From Thermoplasmata archaeon (GTDB taxonomy: Archaea > Thermoplasmatota > Thermoplasmata > Lutacidiplasmatales > UBA184), in contig JASHPK010000020.1 of the NCBI GenBank assembly GCA_030038095.1, positions 1 through 35,778 on the forward strand: DNA of 35,778 nucleotides, in the 5' to 3' direction. Below, piece by piece: positions 22,435-30,452 of the stretch. The translations under genes were made by a program, and so were the position numbers. The first letter of the stretch is position 1. Each line of letters opens with the position of its first letter. The notes below the pieces were generated by a model. The model ran no database searches. It had not been told where the DNA came from and saw only the letters and a program-made list of their open reading frames with translations.

Positions 22435-23481
22435 TCAGTGCGCCGGGAGCCGCCCGAACCGACGCAGGATCTCGAGCGTCGGGTCGAGCGGGAGGGCGTC
22501 CACCGCGTGCCCGCATCCCGTCATCGAGGTCGCCCGGAACATCGAGTTGTACGCGGCTTCCTCGGTCGCCTCGATCGCCGCCCCGAACAGCGGGTCCATC
22601 GAGGCGTTCGGGAAGGGCGTCCTGGGTTCCGTCATCGAGAAGGCGATCGCATAGTCCCCGCTGCGGTTCGAGCCGTCCGCCCCGGTCCGGGCGATCCCGA
22701 ACATCGCGCGGGCCCCGAGGCGCTTCAGTTGGCGCGCCTCGAGCGGTGCGTCCGTGGCGAGCACGACGATCACCGAGCCCCCCACCGTTCGGGGGGCCGC
22801 TCGAGGGTACCGGGCGCCGAGCTCGTCCCCCACCGGTGCCCCGGCGATGGTGAGGCGGCCTCCGTAGTTCGACTGGACGAGCACGCCCAGGGTGTGGCCG
22901 CCGAGGGGGCCCGTCAGGAGTCGGGAGGCCGTTCCGATCCCGCCCTTGTACCCGAAGGCGATCGTCCCGGTGCCTGCCCCCACCGCTCCTTCCTCAGGGA
23001 GGTCGGCGCTCGAGTTCCGCAGGGCGGCGAACACTTCCTCCCGCCCCACCGGACGAGACCGCCCGTCGTTCAGGCGGCCATCGTTCGTTTCCGCGACGAG
23101 CGGGTTGACCGAGAGGACGGATTCGTGGCCGGGAGCCTCGAGGACCCAGTCGATGAGGGCATCGGCCACCCGGGGGACGTTCAGGGTGGAGGTGAGGAGG
23201 ATCGGGGTCTCGATCTCCCCGAGCTCCTCGACCTGGGTCGAACCCACCAGCTTGCCGAACGCGTTCCCCACGTGGATGGCGCCCGGAACGGGCCGCTCGA
23301 GGAGATCCCCGCCCCTCGGCACGACCGCGGTGACGCCCGTGCGCACCCGGTCGCCTCGGATCAGGGTGGTCTGCCCGACCCGCACGCCCCGGACATCGGT
23401 GATGCCGTTCGTGGGCCCGGGGTCCAGGGTCCCGAGCGGGACACCGGTCTCCCGGATGCGCGGCCGTCGGGGAGCGCCCAT
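22435..23481 (-). CDS. P1/DmpA-family aminopeptidase (S58)
   Basis: The 348-residue protein belongs to the DmpA/P1 group of self-cleaving N-terminal nucleophile aminopeptidases, which release D- or beta-amino-acid residues from short peptides. Family motifs are GTLDPGPTNGITDVRGV at the start, NPLVAETNDG, GAVGAGTGTIAFGYKGGIG and ARTGADGSNRSGDYAIAFS. The expected nucleophile is Ser274 in RSGDYAIAFS; in DmpA the cleavage site is preceded by Gly, here by Arg, so processing may differ. No signal peptide is evident. The start at the ATG at 23481 lies at the beginning of the conserved part. It ends 22 bases from the convergent alkyltransferase gene. Confidence 0.9.
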   Translation of the reverse strand: MGAPRRPRIRETGVPLGTLDPGPTNGITDVRGVRVGQTTLIRGDRVRTGVTAVVPRGGDLLERPVPGAIHVGNAFGKLVGSTQVEELGEIETPILLTSTLNVPRVADALIDWVLEAPGHESVLSVNPLVAETNDGRLNDGRSRPVGREEVFAALRNSSADLPEEGAVGAGTGTIAFGYKGGIGTASRLLTGPLGGHTLGVLVQSNYGGRLTIAGAPVGDELGARYPRAAPRTVGGSVIVVLATDAPLEARQLKRLGARAMFGIARTGADGSNRSGDYAIAFSMTEPRTPFPNASMDPLFGAAIEATEEAAYNSMFRATSMTGCGHAVDALPLDPTLEILRRFGRLPAH

Positions 23482-23655
23482 CGGAACCCTACGGAGGCAC
23501 TCGCTCGGATGAACCTTCGGCGTGGGTCGGGCGGCGTCGCGGACCCGCGGAGGACCGCGCCCGTGCGGTCGAAATCGCCCTTCGGACGTGCTGCGAGGGT
23601 AGATATCCCAAGAGTACGGTCGGTCGACTCGGAGCGACGGAGGATCTTGGCGGCC

Positions 23656-24438
23656 GTGACGTCACGGTGGGGCAAGCGGCGGCGGCGGATCCTCTCCGGT
23701 GCCGGCATCGGCGCCTCGCTCATCTTCGTGGTGGCCCTGCTGGTCCTGTCCCCGCTCGCTTCGGCGGCGCAGGTCGGGGTGGTGGACAAGAAGCCGTACT
23801 CGGGGGTCGCGTACACGGCCACCCAGACCTCCTTCAACGGGATCGGCTGTCCCGGGACGGGGAACTACACCTTCGCGCCGCCGTTCTTCAGCCTCACGAA
23901 GGGCCAAGGCGGGGGCGACGACGAGTCCACCTCCATTCCGTGCTCCTCCGGGGTCGATGAGTACCACGAGGTCGACATGTGGTTCGGGATCAACCTCTCC
24001 TCCTTCCGCGTGAGCACGACCGTGAAGCACGACCACGTGCGCTTCCACTGGTCCCTCAGTTACGATCTCCTGGTCAACACGACCTGGGCGGGAGGGAGCG
24101 ACACCTCGTACGCGTTCGCCGAGGTCATCATCGGGGCTTGGGTCTACGACATCTCGACCGGGGTCAACACCGGCTCGGGATCCGTGTACGACGACTACAC
24201 CTACCTCGACGACGCGCAGGGGACCCAACAGAACTACGTGACCCGGACGGCCGTGCTGGCGACCATGGAGGTCACGGTGAATCTGGTCGCGGGCGAGGTC
24301 TACGAGCTCCGTTCCTGGATCGAGAGCACCGCCCGGGCGGAGACGGATGGCCCGCTGGGCTCCGCGAACAACGCGCTGGCCCAAGTGACCTGGCCGGCGG
24401 GCGGCCCGGAAGGGAAGCTCCTGAGCATCACGTTCTGA
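23656..24438 (+). CDS. Secreted protein of unknown function
   Basis: From the GTG at 23656 the product is 260 residues: a basic start (TSRWGKRRRRILSG), a signal-peptide helix (about 13-34) ending PLASAAQ, and an extracellular beta-rich domain with two Cys, many Tyr, Thr and Ser, and NYT and NTT glycosylation sites. GGAGG at 23639-23643 lies 12 bases upstream; a TTG at 23647 is too near it. A TATA-like TAGATATCC at 23600-23608 is 48 bases before the start. I do not recognise the domain. The frame is open far upstream, but that part reads as a shadow of the peptidase gene. Confidence 0.75.
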   Translation: MTSRWGKRRRRILSGAGIGASLIFVVALLVLSPLASAAQVGVVDKKPYSGVAYTATQTSFNGIGCPGTGNYTFAPPFFSLTKGQGGGDDESTSIPCSSGVDEYHEVDMWFGINLSSFRVSTTVKHDHVRFHWSLSYDLLVNTTWAGGSDTSYAFAEVIIGAWVYDISTGVNTGSGSVYDDYTYLDDAQGTQQNYVTRTAVLATMEVTVNLVAGEVYELRSWIESTARAETDGPLGSANNALAQVTWPAGGPEGKLLSITF

Positions 24439-24486
24439 TCCCCCCTCGCTCACCGCCGACGCGCGGTCCGGATCGCACCCGAACGG

Positions 24487-24494
24487 CCTTTACC
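24487..24494 (+). promoter_or_regulatory. TATA-like element before the gene at 24515
   Basis: CCTTTACC, the only AT-richer run in the gap, is centred about 25 bases before the GTG at 24515, the spacing seen for other leaderless genes in this window. Confidence 0.35.
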
Positions 24495-24514
24495 GTCCCG
24501 GACCTCCGCCGGCG

Positions 24515-25324
24515 GTGAACGTCGAGCTCGACGTCCTCCTCCTCAAGCTGGCGATCGCGCCGTCGTTCATCGGCCTTCTGAGCCTCATCGCCCGTCGCTA
24601 CGGCCACCGGGCGGCCGGTTGGCTGGTCGCCCTCCCGGTCAACACGGGCTCGATCCTCTTCGTCCTCGCCATCACCGAGGGCCCCGCATTCGCCGCGACG
24701 TCCGCGCTCGGGGCCCTGCTCGGGGTGGTCTCGCTGAGCGCCTTCTCGATCGGGTATGCCCGGGCCTCGCTACGCTTCGGCTGGGCGGCCTGTCTCGGCG
24801 TCGCCGGCGCGGCGTTCGCCGCTTCCACCCTGCTCCTGACCCGGGTGCCGGCGCTCGTCTTCCTCGATGCGGCGGCCGCCGCGGGGTCGATCGGGGTCGT
24901 GCTCCTCGTGCTCCCGCGGCCGAGGGAACCGGTCCGGTCGGTCCCGGCCCCACGCTGGGAGATCCCCCTTCGGATGTTGACCGCCGCGCTCCTCGTGCTC
25001 GCCATCACGACGGCGGCCGGGAGCCTGGGTCCCCAGTTGAGCGGGCTCCTGAGCCCCATCCCGGTGTTCACGATCACGCTGGTGATCTTCACGCACTCCC
25101 GGGAAGGCCCCGCACCGATCCTGGTCTTCCTGGCCGGCCTCCAGTACGGCATGCTCAGCTTTGCCGCCTTCTGCGCGGTCGTGGCGGTCACCCTCGTTCC
25201 CTATGGGGTCGGGATCGCGCTCGCTGCCGGCCTCGGGGCGTGCCTCGCAGCATCCGCCCTGATCCGGACGGTGCTTCACCGCGCCCGACCAGCGTCCGTG
25301 ACTCCCACGGGGTCCACGCGATAG
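24515..25324 (+). CDS. Polytopic membrane protein, unknown function
   Basis: The 269-residue protein has about eight to nine hydrophobic helices, short loops and a basic C-terminus. The second half repeats the rhythm of the first (FIGLLSLIARRYGHRAAGWL near the start; SLGPQLSGLLSPIPVFTITL in the middle), which suggests two related four- or five-helix halves, as in small carriers. Residues APSFIGLLS and LPVNTGSILFVLAITEGPA near helices 1-2 are the most distinctive parts. I cannot name the family. The GTG start at 24515 fits the AT-rich element 25 bases upstream. It lies downstream of the secreted protein in the same direction. Confidence 0.75.
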   Translation: MNVELDVLLLKLAIAPSFIGLLSLIARRYGHRAAGWLVALPVNTGSILFVLAITEGPAFAATSALGALLGVVSLSAFSIGYARASLRFGWAACLGVAGAAFAASTLLLTRVPALVFLDAAAAAGSIGVVLLVLPRPREPVRSVPAPRWEIPLRMLTAALLVLAITTAAGSLGPQLSGLLSPIPVFTITLVIFTHSREGPAPILVFLAGLQYGMLSFAAFCAVVAVTLVPYGVGIALAAGLGACLAASALIRTVLHRARPASVTPTGSTR

Positions 25325-25708
25325 CCCGCTGAGTATCCCCGATGACCTCGACGGGTACGAGCGGCCCGGGCACCCGCCCGCCGGAGGGTCCCCGCCCATC
25401 AACTCCACTCGGGCGTTCGGGGCCCCGAAGGCGCGCTCGATCTGTGACGGCGTGAGCGCCCTGGTCCCCCCCGCGACCCGTCGCCACTGAGGTCAGACCC
25501 ACGGGCCACCGGCTCGAGGGCGCGCAGAGCGCCGGCCCGGCATACGATCAGGAGATCCGCGCGACCTCGATCCAAGGTCCAGGTTCCGGCCCACCGGGTT
25601 CATCTCGGATCGGCTCCCTCGCGGAGGATCGTGCCCACGTCCGCGATCCGAGGCCGGCCTCACCGTGTTCGACCGGCCAGCCCTCGTCCTGCCGGAGACC
25701 CCATCTCG
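25325..25708. other. 384-base gap without a supported gene
   Basis: GC-rich sequence between two plus-strand genes. Short frames on both strands are Arg/Gly/Pro-rich with no domain. A frame that could extend the acetyltransferase backward to GTG 25631 covers the last 78 bases but does not look like part of the fold. I found no tRNA, repeat array or clear TATA box. It may hold a decayed gene. Confidence 0.4.
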
Positions 25709-26299
25709 GTGCGGCGGGCCACGGTCCAGGATGTTCCGGGGATCGTGCGGTGCCTCCATGCCGCGTTCGCTCCCTATCGTCACCAGTACACCCGCGCCGC
25801 CTACGCGGAGACGACCCTCAACCTCTCCACCGCCCGGGCTCGCCTGCGCGGGATGCGGGTGCTCGTCGCCGTGGACCGAGCGGGCCATCTCCTCGGGACC
25901 GTGGCCTGGATGCGGAAGCCTTCGGGGATCGGCTACCTGAGGGGAATGGCGGTCGATCCCCGACGGTTCGGCACCGGGATCGCCCAGCGGCTGCTCGACC
26001 GCGCGCTCGCGGAGCAGCGCGGCGCGGGGATCCGCCGGGTCGCCCTCCACACGACCCATCCGCTCGAGCGGGCGATCCGGTTCTACCGGAGGAACGGGTT
26101 CCGACTGAGCGGGCCCCGAGGGCAGTACTTCGGGATGGAGACCCTCCGGTTCGCGCGCGACCTCGACCGCGCGTCGCCCTCCCCTAGGGGCACGAAACGC
26201 CGGTCACGGTCGCGTTCCCCTGCGGGAACCGGAAGCAGAGCGAGGAGATCGTCCAGCGGAACGTCGCGGTCCCGTAGTAGGGGGACGGGTACGGCGTGA
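25709..26299 (+). CDS. GNAT-family acetyltransferase
   Basis: The protein transfers an acetyl group from acetyl-CoA to an unknown amine. The GNAT fold starts at VRRATVQDVPGIVRCLHAAF and contains LLGTVAWM, the CoA-binding strand-loop RGMAVDPRRFGTGIAQRLL (with the RxxGxG/A pattern RRFGTG), and ERAIRFYRRNGFRLSG at the end of the fold. I start at GTG 25709, which begins at the fold; GTG 25631 would add 26 residues of doubtful sequence. The last 40 residues are Arg/Ser-rich and lie opposite the end of the neighbouring secreted-protein gene, so the true function ends before them. 196 residues in this form. Confidence 0.85.
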   Translation: MRRATVQDVPGIVRCLHAAFAPYRHQYTRAAYAETTLNLSTARARLRGMRVLVAVDRAGHLLGTVAWMRKPSGIGYLRGMAVDPRRFGTGIAQRLLDRALAEQRGAGIRRVALHTTHPLERAIRFYRRNGFRLSGPRGQYFGMETLRFARDLDRASPSPRGTKRRSRSRSPAGTGSRARRSSSGTSRSRSRGTGTA

Positions 26300-27356
26300 G
26301 GAACTCCGAGCCGACGTTGAGATCGTCTAGGTACATGCGCGAGTCGCGGTTCGCCGGGTACGACCAGCAGCCCTCGTGGGTCCGGTGGATCATCTGGTTC
26401 ACGTTGTCGAGCACGGCGCTGAAGTTCACGCCGAAGGTCCGGCTCGTGGTGTTCATCGCGTCCCCCGTGCCGTTGTAGAAGTACAGCACCGTGAGCTCGT
26501 TGTCGTGGTACCCCTGGCAGAAGTACGAGAACGACCACGGCTCCTCCGCGAGCGACGAGTTGACGAGGGTCGGAAGGTCCGTCGCGCCGTAGTCGGTGAA
26601 GTACTCCCAGGGCGAGCCCTCGAAGCCCGTCGTCATCCAGAGCATGATCTCGAGCGAGTAGTTGCCCGGACCCGAGAGGTTCGCGGGCGTCGGCTGGTAC
26701 GTGGACAGGAAGTTGTCCCACACGTAGTCGTAGGCGGCCTTCCCCACGTCGTGGATGGAGTAGGTGTTCGTGAGCCAGAGGTTCGAGCGAACGGCGGCCT
26801 CGTCGGATTCGGGCAGGGAGAATCCGTGCGCCATCGTTCCCGGGCTACCCCCCCACAGATCCTGACCGTACTCGACGTGCGGGTAGGCGAGCACCCCGCC
26901 GGCCCCGCCGACGCTGGAGAAGTGGACGCGATTCGAGATCGTTCCGGTCGCACCGCCCGTATAGCAGAGCCGGTCGGTGCCGACGCTCCCCTTCCCCAGG
27001 CCGTAGAGGTTCGGCGTGATGTAGCCGTAGGGCAGGAACGCCACGGGAAACGGATTCGACGGGGTGCCGTTCGCGCAGGTCTCGGGCGCCGACGTGGGAG
27101 GTGGGACCAGCGAGACGCTGGACGGCAGCTTCGCGCCTCCGTCGTCGCCGAGGATTTCCGACGGAGCCAGCGAATGCCAACCCCCCATCGAGACGCCGAG
27201 AGCCCCCGAGCTTGACGATCCGACCGACCCGCTGGCGACGAGGATGATCCCCACGACCAGGATGGGGATCGCGAGGCCGAGCGGCCCGGGTCGACAGGAG
27301 CCGCGGGTCCGTACCCGGCGCGAACTCGGGCTGCTCGGGAGAGGTCCCGGCAGCAT
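26184..27356 (-). CDS. Secreted GH12-like protein (possible beta-glucanase)
   Basis: The 390-residue product has a basic, Pro/Ser-rich head, a signal or anchor helix at about 24-46 (GLAIPILVVGIILVASGSVG) and a large extracellular domain with six or so Cys and many Trp, Tyr and NxS/T sites. The segment YSLEIMLWMTTGFEGSPWE resembles the nucleophile strand of family 12 glycoside hydrolases (EIMxW), and LDDLNVGSEF near the end could supply the second catalytic Glu. GH12 enzymes cut beta-glucans such as cellulose or xyloglucan. The assignment is by eye. The start at ATG 27356 fits a TATA box 31 bases upstream; a longer frame to 27416 would pass through that box. Confidence 0.6.
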   Translation of the reverse strand: MLPGPLPSSPSSRRVRTRGSCRPGPLGLAIPILVVGIILVASGSVGSSSSGALGVSMGGWHSLAPSEILGDDGGAKLPSSVSLVPPPTSAPETCANGTPSNPFPVAFLPYGYITPNLYGLGKGSVGTDRLCYTGGATGTISNRVHFSSVGGAGGVLAYPHVEYGQDLWGGSPGTMAHGFSLPESDEAAVRSNLWLTNTYSIHDVGKAAYDYVWDNFLSTYQPTPANLSGPGNYSLEIMLWMTTGFEGSPWEYFTDYGATDLPTLVNSSLAEEPWSFSYFCQGYHDNELTVLYFYNGTGDAMNTTSRTFGVNFSAVLDNVNQMIHRTHEGCWSYPANRDSRMYLDDLNVGSEFLTPYPSPYYGTATFRWTISSLCFRFPQGNATVTGVSCP

Positions 27357-27383
27357 GGGACGAAACCCTACGTTATGAGCCGA

Positions 27384-27390
27384 TTTATAG
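27384..27390 (-). promoter_or_regulatory. TATA box of the GH12-like gene
   Basis: On the minus strand CTATAAA is centred 31 bases before the ATG at 27356. It is one of the best matches to an archaeal TATA box in the window and decides the start of the gene. Confidence 0.6.
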
Positions 27391-27577
27391 CCCGAACCCA
27401 GCCGCGAACCGGGCACCGAACGGCGACCGGGGTCCCGGCGCCGGGTCGAGCCGCGCGGTTCCCTCGCGCCCGCCCTGCCCCCGAGAGCGGTCCCTCGCCG
27501 GGGCCCGAGGGTTAAGAGGCTCCTCGGGCTCGCTCGACGGCGGACCGGTCCGCGGGACAGTGCCGCAGGGAGGAACG

Positions 27578-29338
27578 ATGGACTGGCGGACCCCGGCCGA
27601 GAAGAGCGAGTATCGGACGACCCCGAGCTACGCCGAGACCGTCGCCTTCCTCGAGCGGCTTCGGGACGCCCACACCGACCGGGTGCGGATCGAACCGTTC
27701 GGCCGCTCCGGCGAAGGGCGCGAGCTGCCGATCGGGATCGCCTCGAAGGACGGGGTGTTCGACCCCGAAGCGATCCACCGCTCGGGCCGCGCCGTCGTGC
27801 TCGTGCAGAACGCGATCCACGCCGGGGAGATGGATGGGAAGGACGCTTGCCTCGCGCTCCTCCGCGACCTCCTCTCGGACTCGGGGACGGGAGGGCTCCT
27901 CGACCGGGTGGTCTTCGTCTTTATCCCGATTTACAACGCCGACGGCCACGAGCGTCGGTCACCGTACCAGCGGATCAACCAGAACGGTCCGGAGGAGATG
28001 GGCTGGCGCGCGAACGCGACGAACCTCAACCTGAACCGGGACTACATGAAGGCCGAGGCGCCCGAGACCCGGGCGTTCCTCGAGCTGTTCCATCGCTGGC
28101 TCCCGGATTTCTTCGTCGACGACCACGTGACCGACGGGGCGGACTTCCAGTACGACGTGACGTTCCGGGTCGACGCCACGCCCGACGTGGCGCCCGCGAC
28201 CGCGGCCTGGCTGCGCGGAACCGTGACCCCCGAGCTCGAGCGACGCGTGAACGCGTCGGGTCACCTCGCGTTCCCGGACACGATCTTCCTGAAGGACGAC
28301 GCGGACCCCGCGCAGGGGCTCACCTTCAGCAACAACCCGCCGCGCTTCTCGACCGGGCAGATGATCCTCGAGGGGCGCCCGGGACTGCTCGTGGAGCTCC
28401 ACATGCTCAAGGACTACGCGACCCGCGTCGGCGCGAATTACGCGATCCTCCGCGCCCTGCTCGAACTGTTGAACCGCGAAGCGGACCGACTGATCTCGCT
28501 CAACCGCGAGGCCGACCTCGCGGCCGTCCGCCTCGGTTCGGCGGCGGCGCGGGACGAGCCGTTCCCGCTCGAGATCGCGGGCACCGGAGAGACGACCCCC
28601 ATACCGTTTCGGGGCTACGCGTTCACCCGGGCCCTCTCCGAGATCTCGGGGACGATGTCGATCCGCTACGACCACCGACCGTGGGAGGCGACGCTGCCCC
28701 AGGAGACCGGGGTCCGGGTGGTCCGGTCGGTGGTCCCGCCCGCGGGATACATCGTCCCGCCGGGCTGGGCCCGGGTGGTGGAGGTCCTCGACGCCCACGG
28801 GGTCAACCTGCGGCGCACGAACGGCCCGTGGACGGGCGAGGTGGGCCGCTACCGGTGCGCCGGGATGCAGTGGCCCTCGGGACCGTTCGAGGGCCGCCAT
28901 CCGATCGTCGGGGGCGGGCCGGTGGAGCGGGCGTCCGGCCACTTCGGGTCCGTGACGCGGCGGACCGAACGGTCCGCCTTTCCCGCGGGGTCGGTGGTGG
29001 TCCCGCTCGACCAGCGCCTGGCGCGGGTGGCGGTCCACTGGCTCGAACCGGAAGCGCCCGACTCGGCCCTCCGGTGGGGGTTCTTCGACTCGATCTTCGA
29101 GCCGAAGGAGGGAGCCGAGGCGTACGTGCTTGAACGCCTGGCCCGGGAGGAGCTCGCCCGCGACCCCGGGCTCCGGACCGAGTTCGAGCGTCGGATCGCC
29201 GAGGACCCCGAATTCGCCGGCGATCCGAGGGCGCGTCTCGGCTTCTTCTTCGATCGGTCGCCGTGGGGTCGGGCGAATCGCGTCGGCGAGTACCCGGTCG
29301 GTCGGCTCTCTTCCCTCGAGGGGTTGCCGCTCGAGTGA
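27578..29338 (+). CDS. M14-family zinc carboxypeptidase-like protein
   Basis: The 586-residue protein carries the metallocarboxypeptidase fold. NAIHAGEMDGKDA holds the zinc ligands His81 and Glu84 (HxxE), NADGHERRS and NLNLNRDYMKAEAPE follow as the substrate-binding part, His183 in DDHVTDG is the likely third ligand, and Glu273 in LLVELHMLKDY the catalytic base. Long relatives of this type are common in bacteria as secreted enzymes; this one has no signal peptide. I use ATG 27578 because GGGAGG lies five bases upstream; GTG 27560 would add six residues. The C-terminal 250 residues are an unassigned domain found with this subfamily. Confidence 0.9.
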   Translation: MDWRTPAEKSEYRTTPSYAETVAFLERLRDAHTDRVRIEPFGRSGEGRELPIGIASKDGVFDPEAIHRSGRAVVLVQNAIHAGEMDGKDACLALLRDLLSDSGTGGLLDRVVFVFIPIYNADGHERRSPYQRINQNGPEEMGWRANATNLNLNRDYMKAEAPETRAFLELFHRWLPDFFVDDHVTDGADFQYDVTFRVDATPDVAPATAAWLRGTVTPELERRVNASGHLAFPDTIFLKDDADPAQGLTFSNNPPRFSTGQMILEGRPGLLVELHMLKDYATRVGANYAILRALLELLNREADRLISLNREADLAAVRLGSAAARDEPFPLEIAGTGETTPIPFRGYAFTRALSEISGTMSIRYDHRPWEATLPQETGVRVVRSVVPPAGYIVPPGWARVVEVLDAHGVNLRRTNGPWTGEVGRYRCAGMQWPSGPFEGRHPIVGGGPVERASGHFGSVTRRTERSAFPAGSVVVPLDQRLARVAVHWLEPEAPDSALRWGFFDSIFEPKEGAEAYVLERLAREELARDPGLRTEFERRIAEDPEFAGDPRARLGFFFDRSPWGRANRVGEYPVGRLSSLEGLPLE

Positions 29339-29362
29339 CCTCTCGGGCGCGCCGTCCCCCCG

Positions 29363-29638
29363 TCAGGGAGGGTCCCCGATCAGGATCTCCCACGGCTCGA
29401 TGACCTCGACGAGGGTGCCGGACCGCACCCAGGGGTCGGGGTCGAGCCGGCGGCGGGCCTCCGCGATGTCGGCGGCCTTCACCAGGAGCATCGCCCGACG
29501 GTGGCCGTCGACCGGTCCGCCGAGGAAGACAAACCCTTCCGGCAGGGCGTTCATGAAGTCCCGGTGGGCGGGCCAGCCGTCCTGCTCCTGCATCGGACGG
29601 CCCTCGATCCAGGCCGGGCCGTGATACGAATTGACCAC
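29363..29638 (-). CDS. YciI-like small protein
   Basis: A 91-residue protein of the YCII-related ferredoxin-like fold. FMNALPEGFVFLGGPVDGHRRAML and the pattern in KAADIAEARRRLDPDPWVRSG with the closing strand VEVIEPWEI match that small family, whose members have a conserved His/Asp pair and uncertain enzymatic roles. The start is GTG at 29638. It converges with the carboxypeptidase gene and stands apart from the membrane-protein gene to its right. Confidence 0.85.
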   Translation of the reverse strand: MVNSYHGPAWIEGRPMQEQDGWPAHRDFMNALPEGFVFLGGPVDGHRRAMLLVKAADIAEARRRLDPDPWVRSGTLVEVIEPWEILIGDPP

Positions 29639-29750
29639 GAAGTAGGCCGTTCGGACCCCTCCCCGTCCTCCCGTGCGCCGTCCGCACTTAAGCTCGAGTT
29701 CCGGGGACGTCCCCCTCCCGGCCGGGAGGGGGCCCGGAAGGGGTCAGGAC

Positions 29751-30305
29751 CTACTGGGTCGGCGGGGCGCCCTCGTACGGCGGCGGGGGCGCGGCGGATC
29801 CGGCCGCGGGGTAGCTCGGCGCCGCCGCGGGGGCGGCAGGCTGCTTCCTCTTCAGGACGACCCCGAGGATGAGGAGAATGATGCCGAGGATGATCAGGAT
29901 CGATCCGACCGTCGTCAGGGCGGGCGTGAACTTGAACGTCACGTTGGTGGAAGGGGCCCCTCCCGTAGCCGGGACCACGACGAAACCGATCGAGCCTCCG
30001 TTCGGCTGGTTGAGCGTGAAGCTTCCGCTGGTCCCCGTCTGGATCGTGATCCCGGAGAGCTGCGAGACGTTGCTGCAGGTGCCGGTGCACGCCACGGCCC
30101 CGATCGTGACGGCCACGGGGGACGACCAGCTGACGGCGATCGGGATGCTCCCGGTCAGCGAGAATCCCGAGACGCTTTGCACCGCTTCGGGCGTGCTCGA
30201 GTTGTTGTCGATCGTTGTCGAGCTTTGGACCCCGACCGGAACGAACAGGAGCACGGCTCCGACGACGATCAGCACGATCCCTACGACCAAGATCCCAATT
30301 CGCAT
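29751..30305 (-). CDS. Two-helix membrane protein with Ser/Thr-rich outer domain
   Basis: The 184-residue product starts with a hydrophobic helix (about 2-26, ILVVGIVLIVVGAVLLFVPV), has an outer domain of about 100 residues with a Cys pair (CTGTC) and several NxS/T sites, a second helix (about 132-154, GSILIILGIILLILGVVL), KRK as a stop signal and a cytoplasmic Pro/Ala/Tyr-rich tail (PAAAPSYPAAGSAAPPPPYE) such as is used to bind partners. I do not recognise a named family. A short hairpin (GGAGA-CTC-TCTCC at 30324-30336) lies in its leader. It is 147 bases from the heme operon in the same direction, but probably has its own promoter. Confidence 0.75.
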   Translation of the reverse strand: MRIGILVVGIVLIVVGAVLLFVPVGVQSSTTIDNNSSTPEAVQSVSGFSLTGSIPIAVSWSSPVAVTIGAVACTGTCSNVSQLSGITIQTGTSGSFTLNQPNGGSIGFVVVPATGGAPSTNVTFKFTPALTTVGSILIILGIILLILGVVLKRKQPAAPAAAPSYPAAGSAAPPPPYEGAPPTQ

Positions 30306-30452
30306 CTAGGACCACCCGGCGGAGGAGACTCTCTCCTGTTAGAAAGTCGTATCGTTCGGGCCGAGGCGGCCGATCGGCGGGTGCGGTCGCTCCGGTTCGG
30401 GCCGCGGCCTCGGGGGTGGGCGGTCCGAAGCGGCGTTCGGTCCCCGCCTTCC

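Noticed and set aside
25631-25708. Longer acetyltransferase start at GTG 25631
   Set aside because: The extra residues are Arg/Pro-rich and outside the GNAT fold, and the GGAGG before it is only three bases away; it cannot be fully excluded.
28803-29687. Long minus-strand frame opposite the M14 carboxypeptidase end
   Set aside because: Arg/Pro/Gly-rich shadow that also covers the YciI-like gene in the wrong frame.
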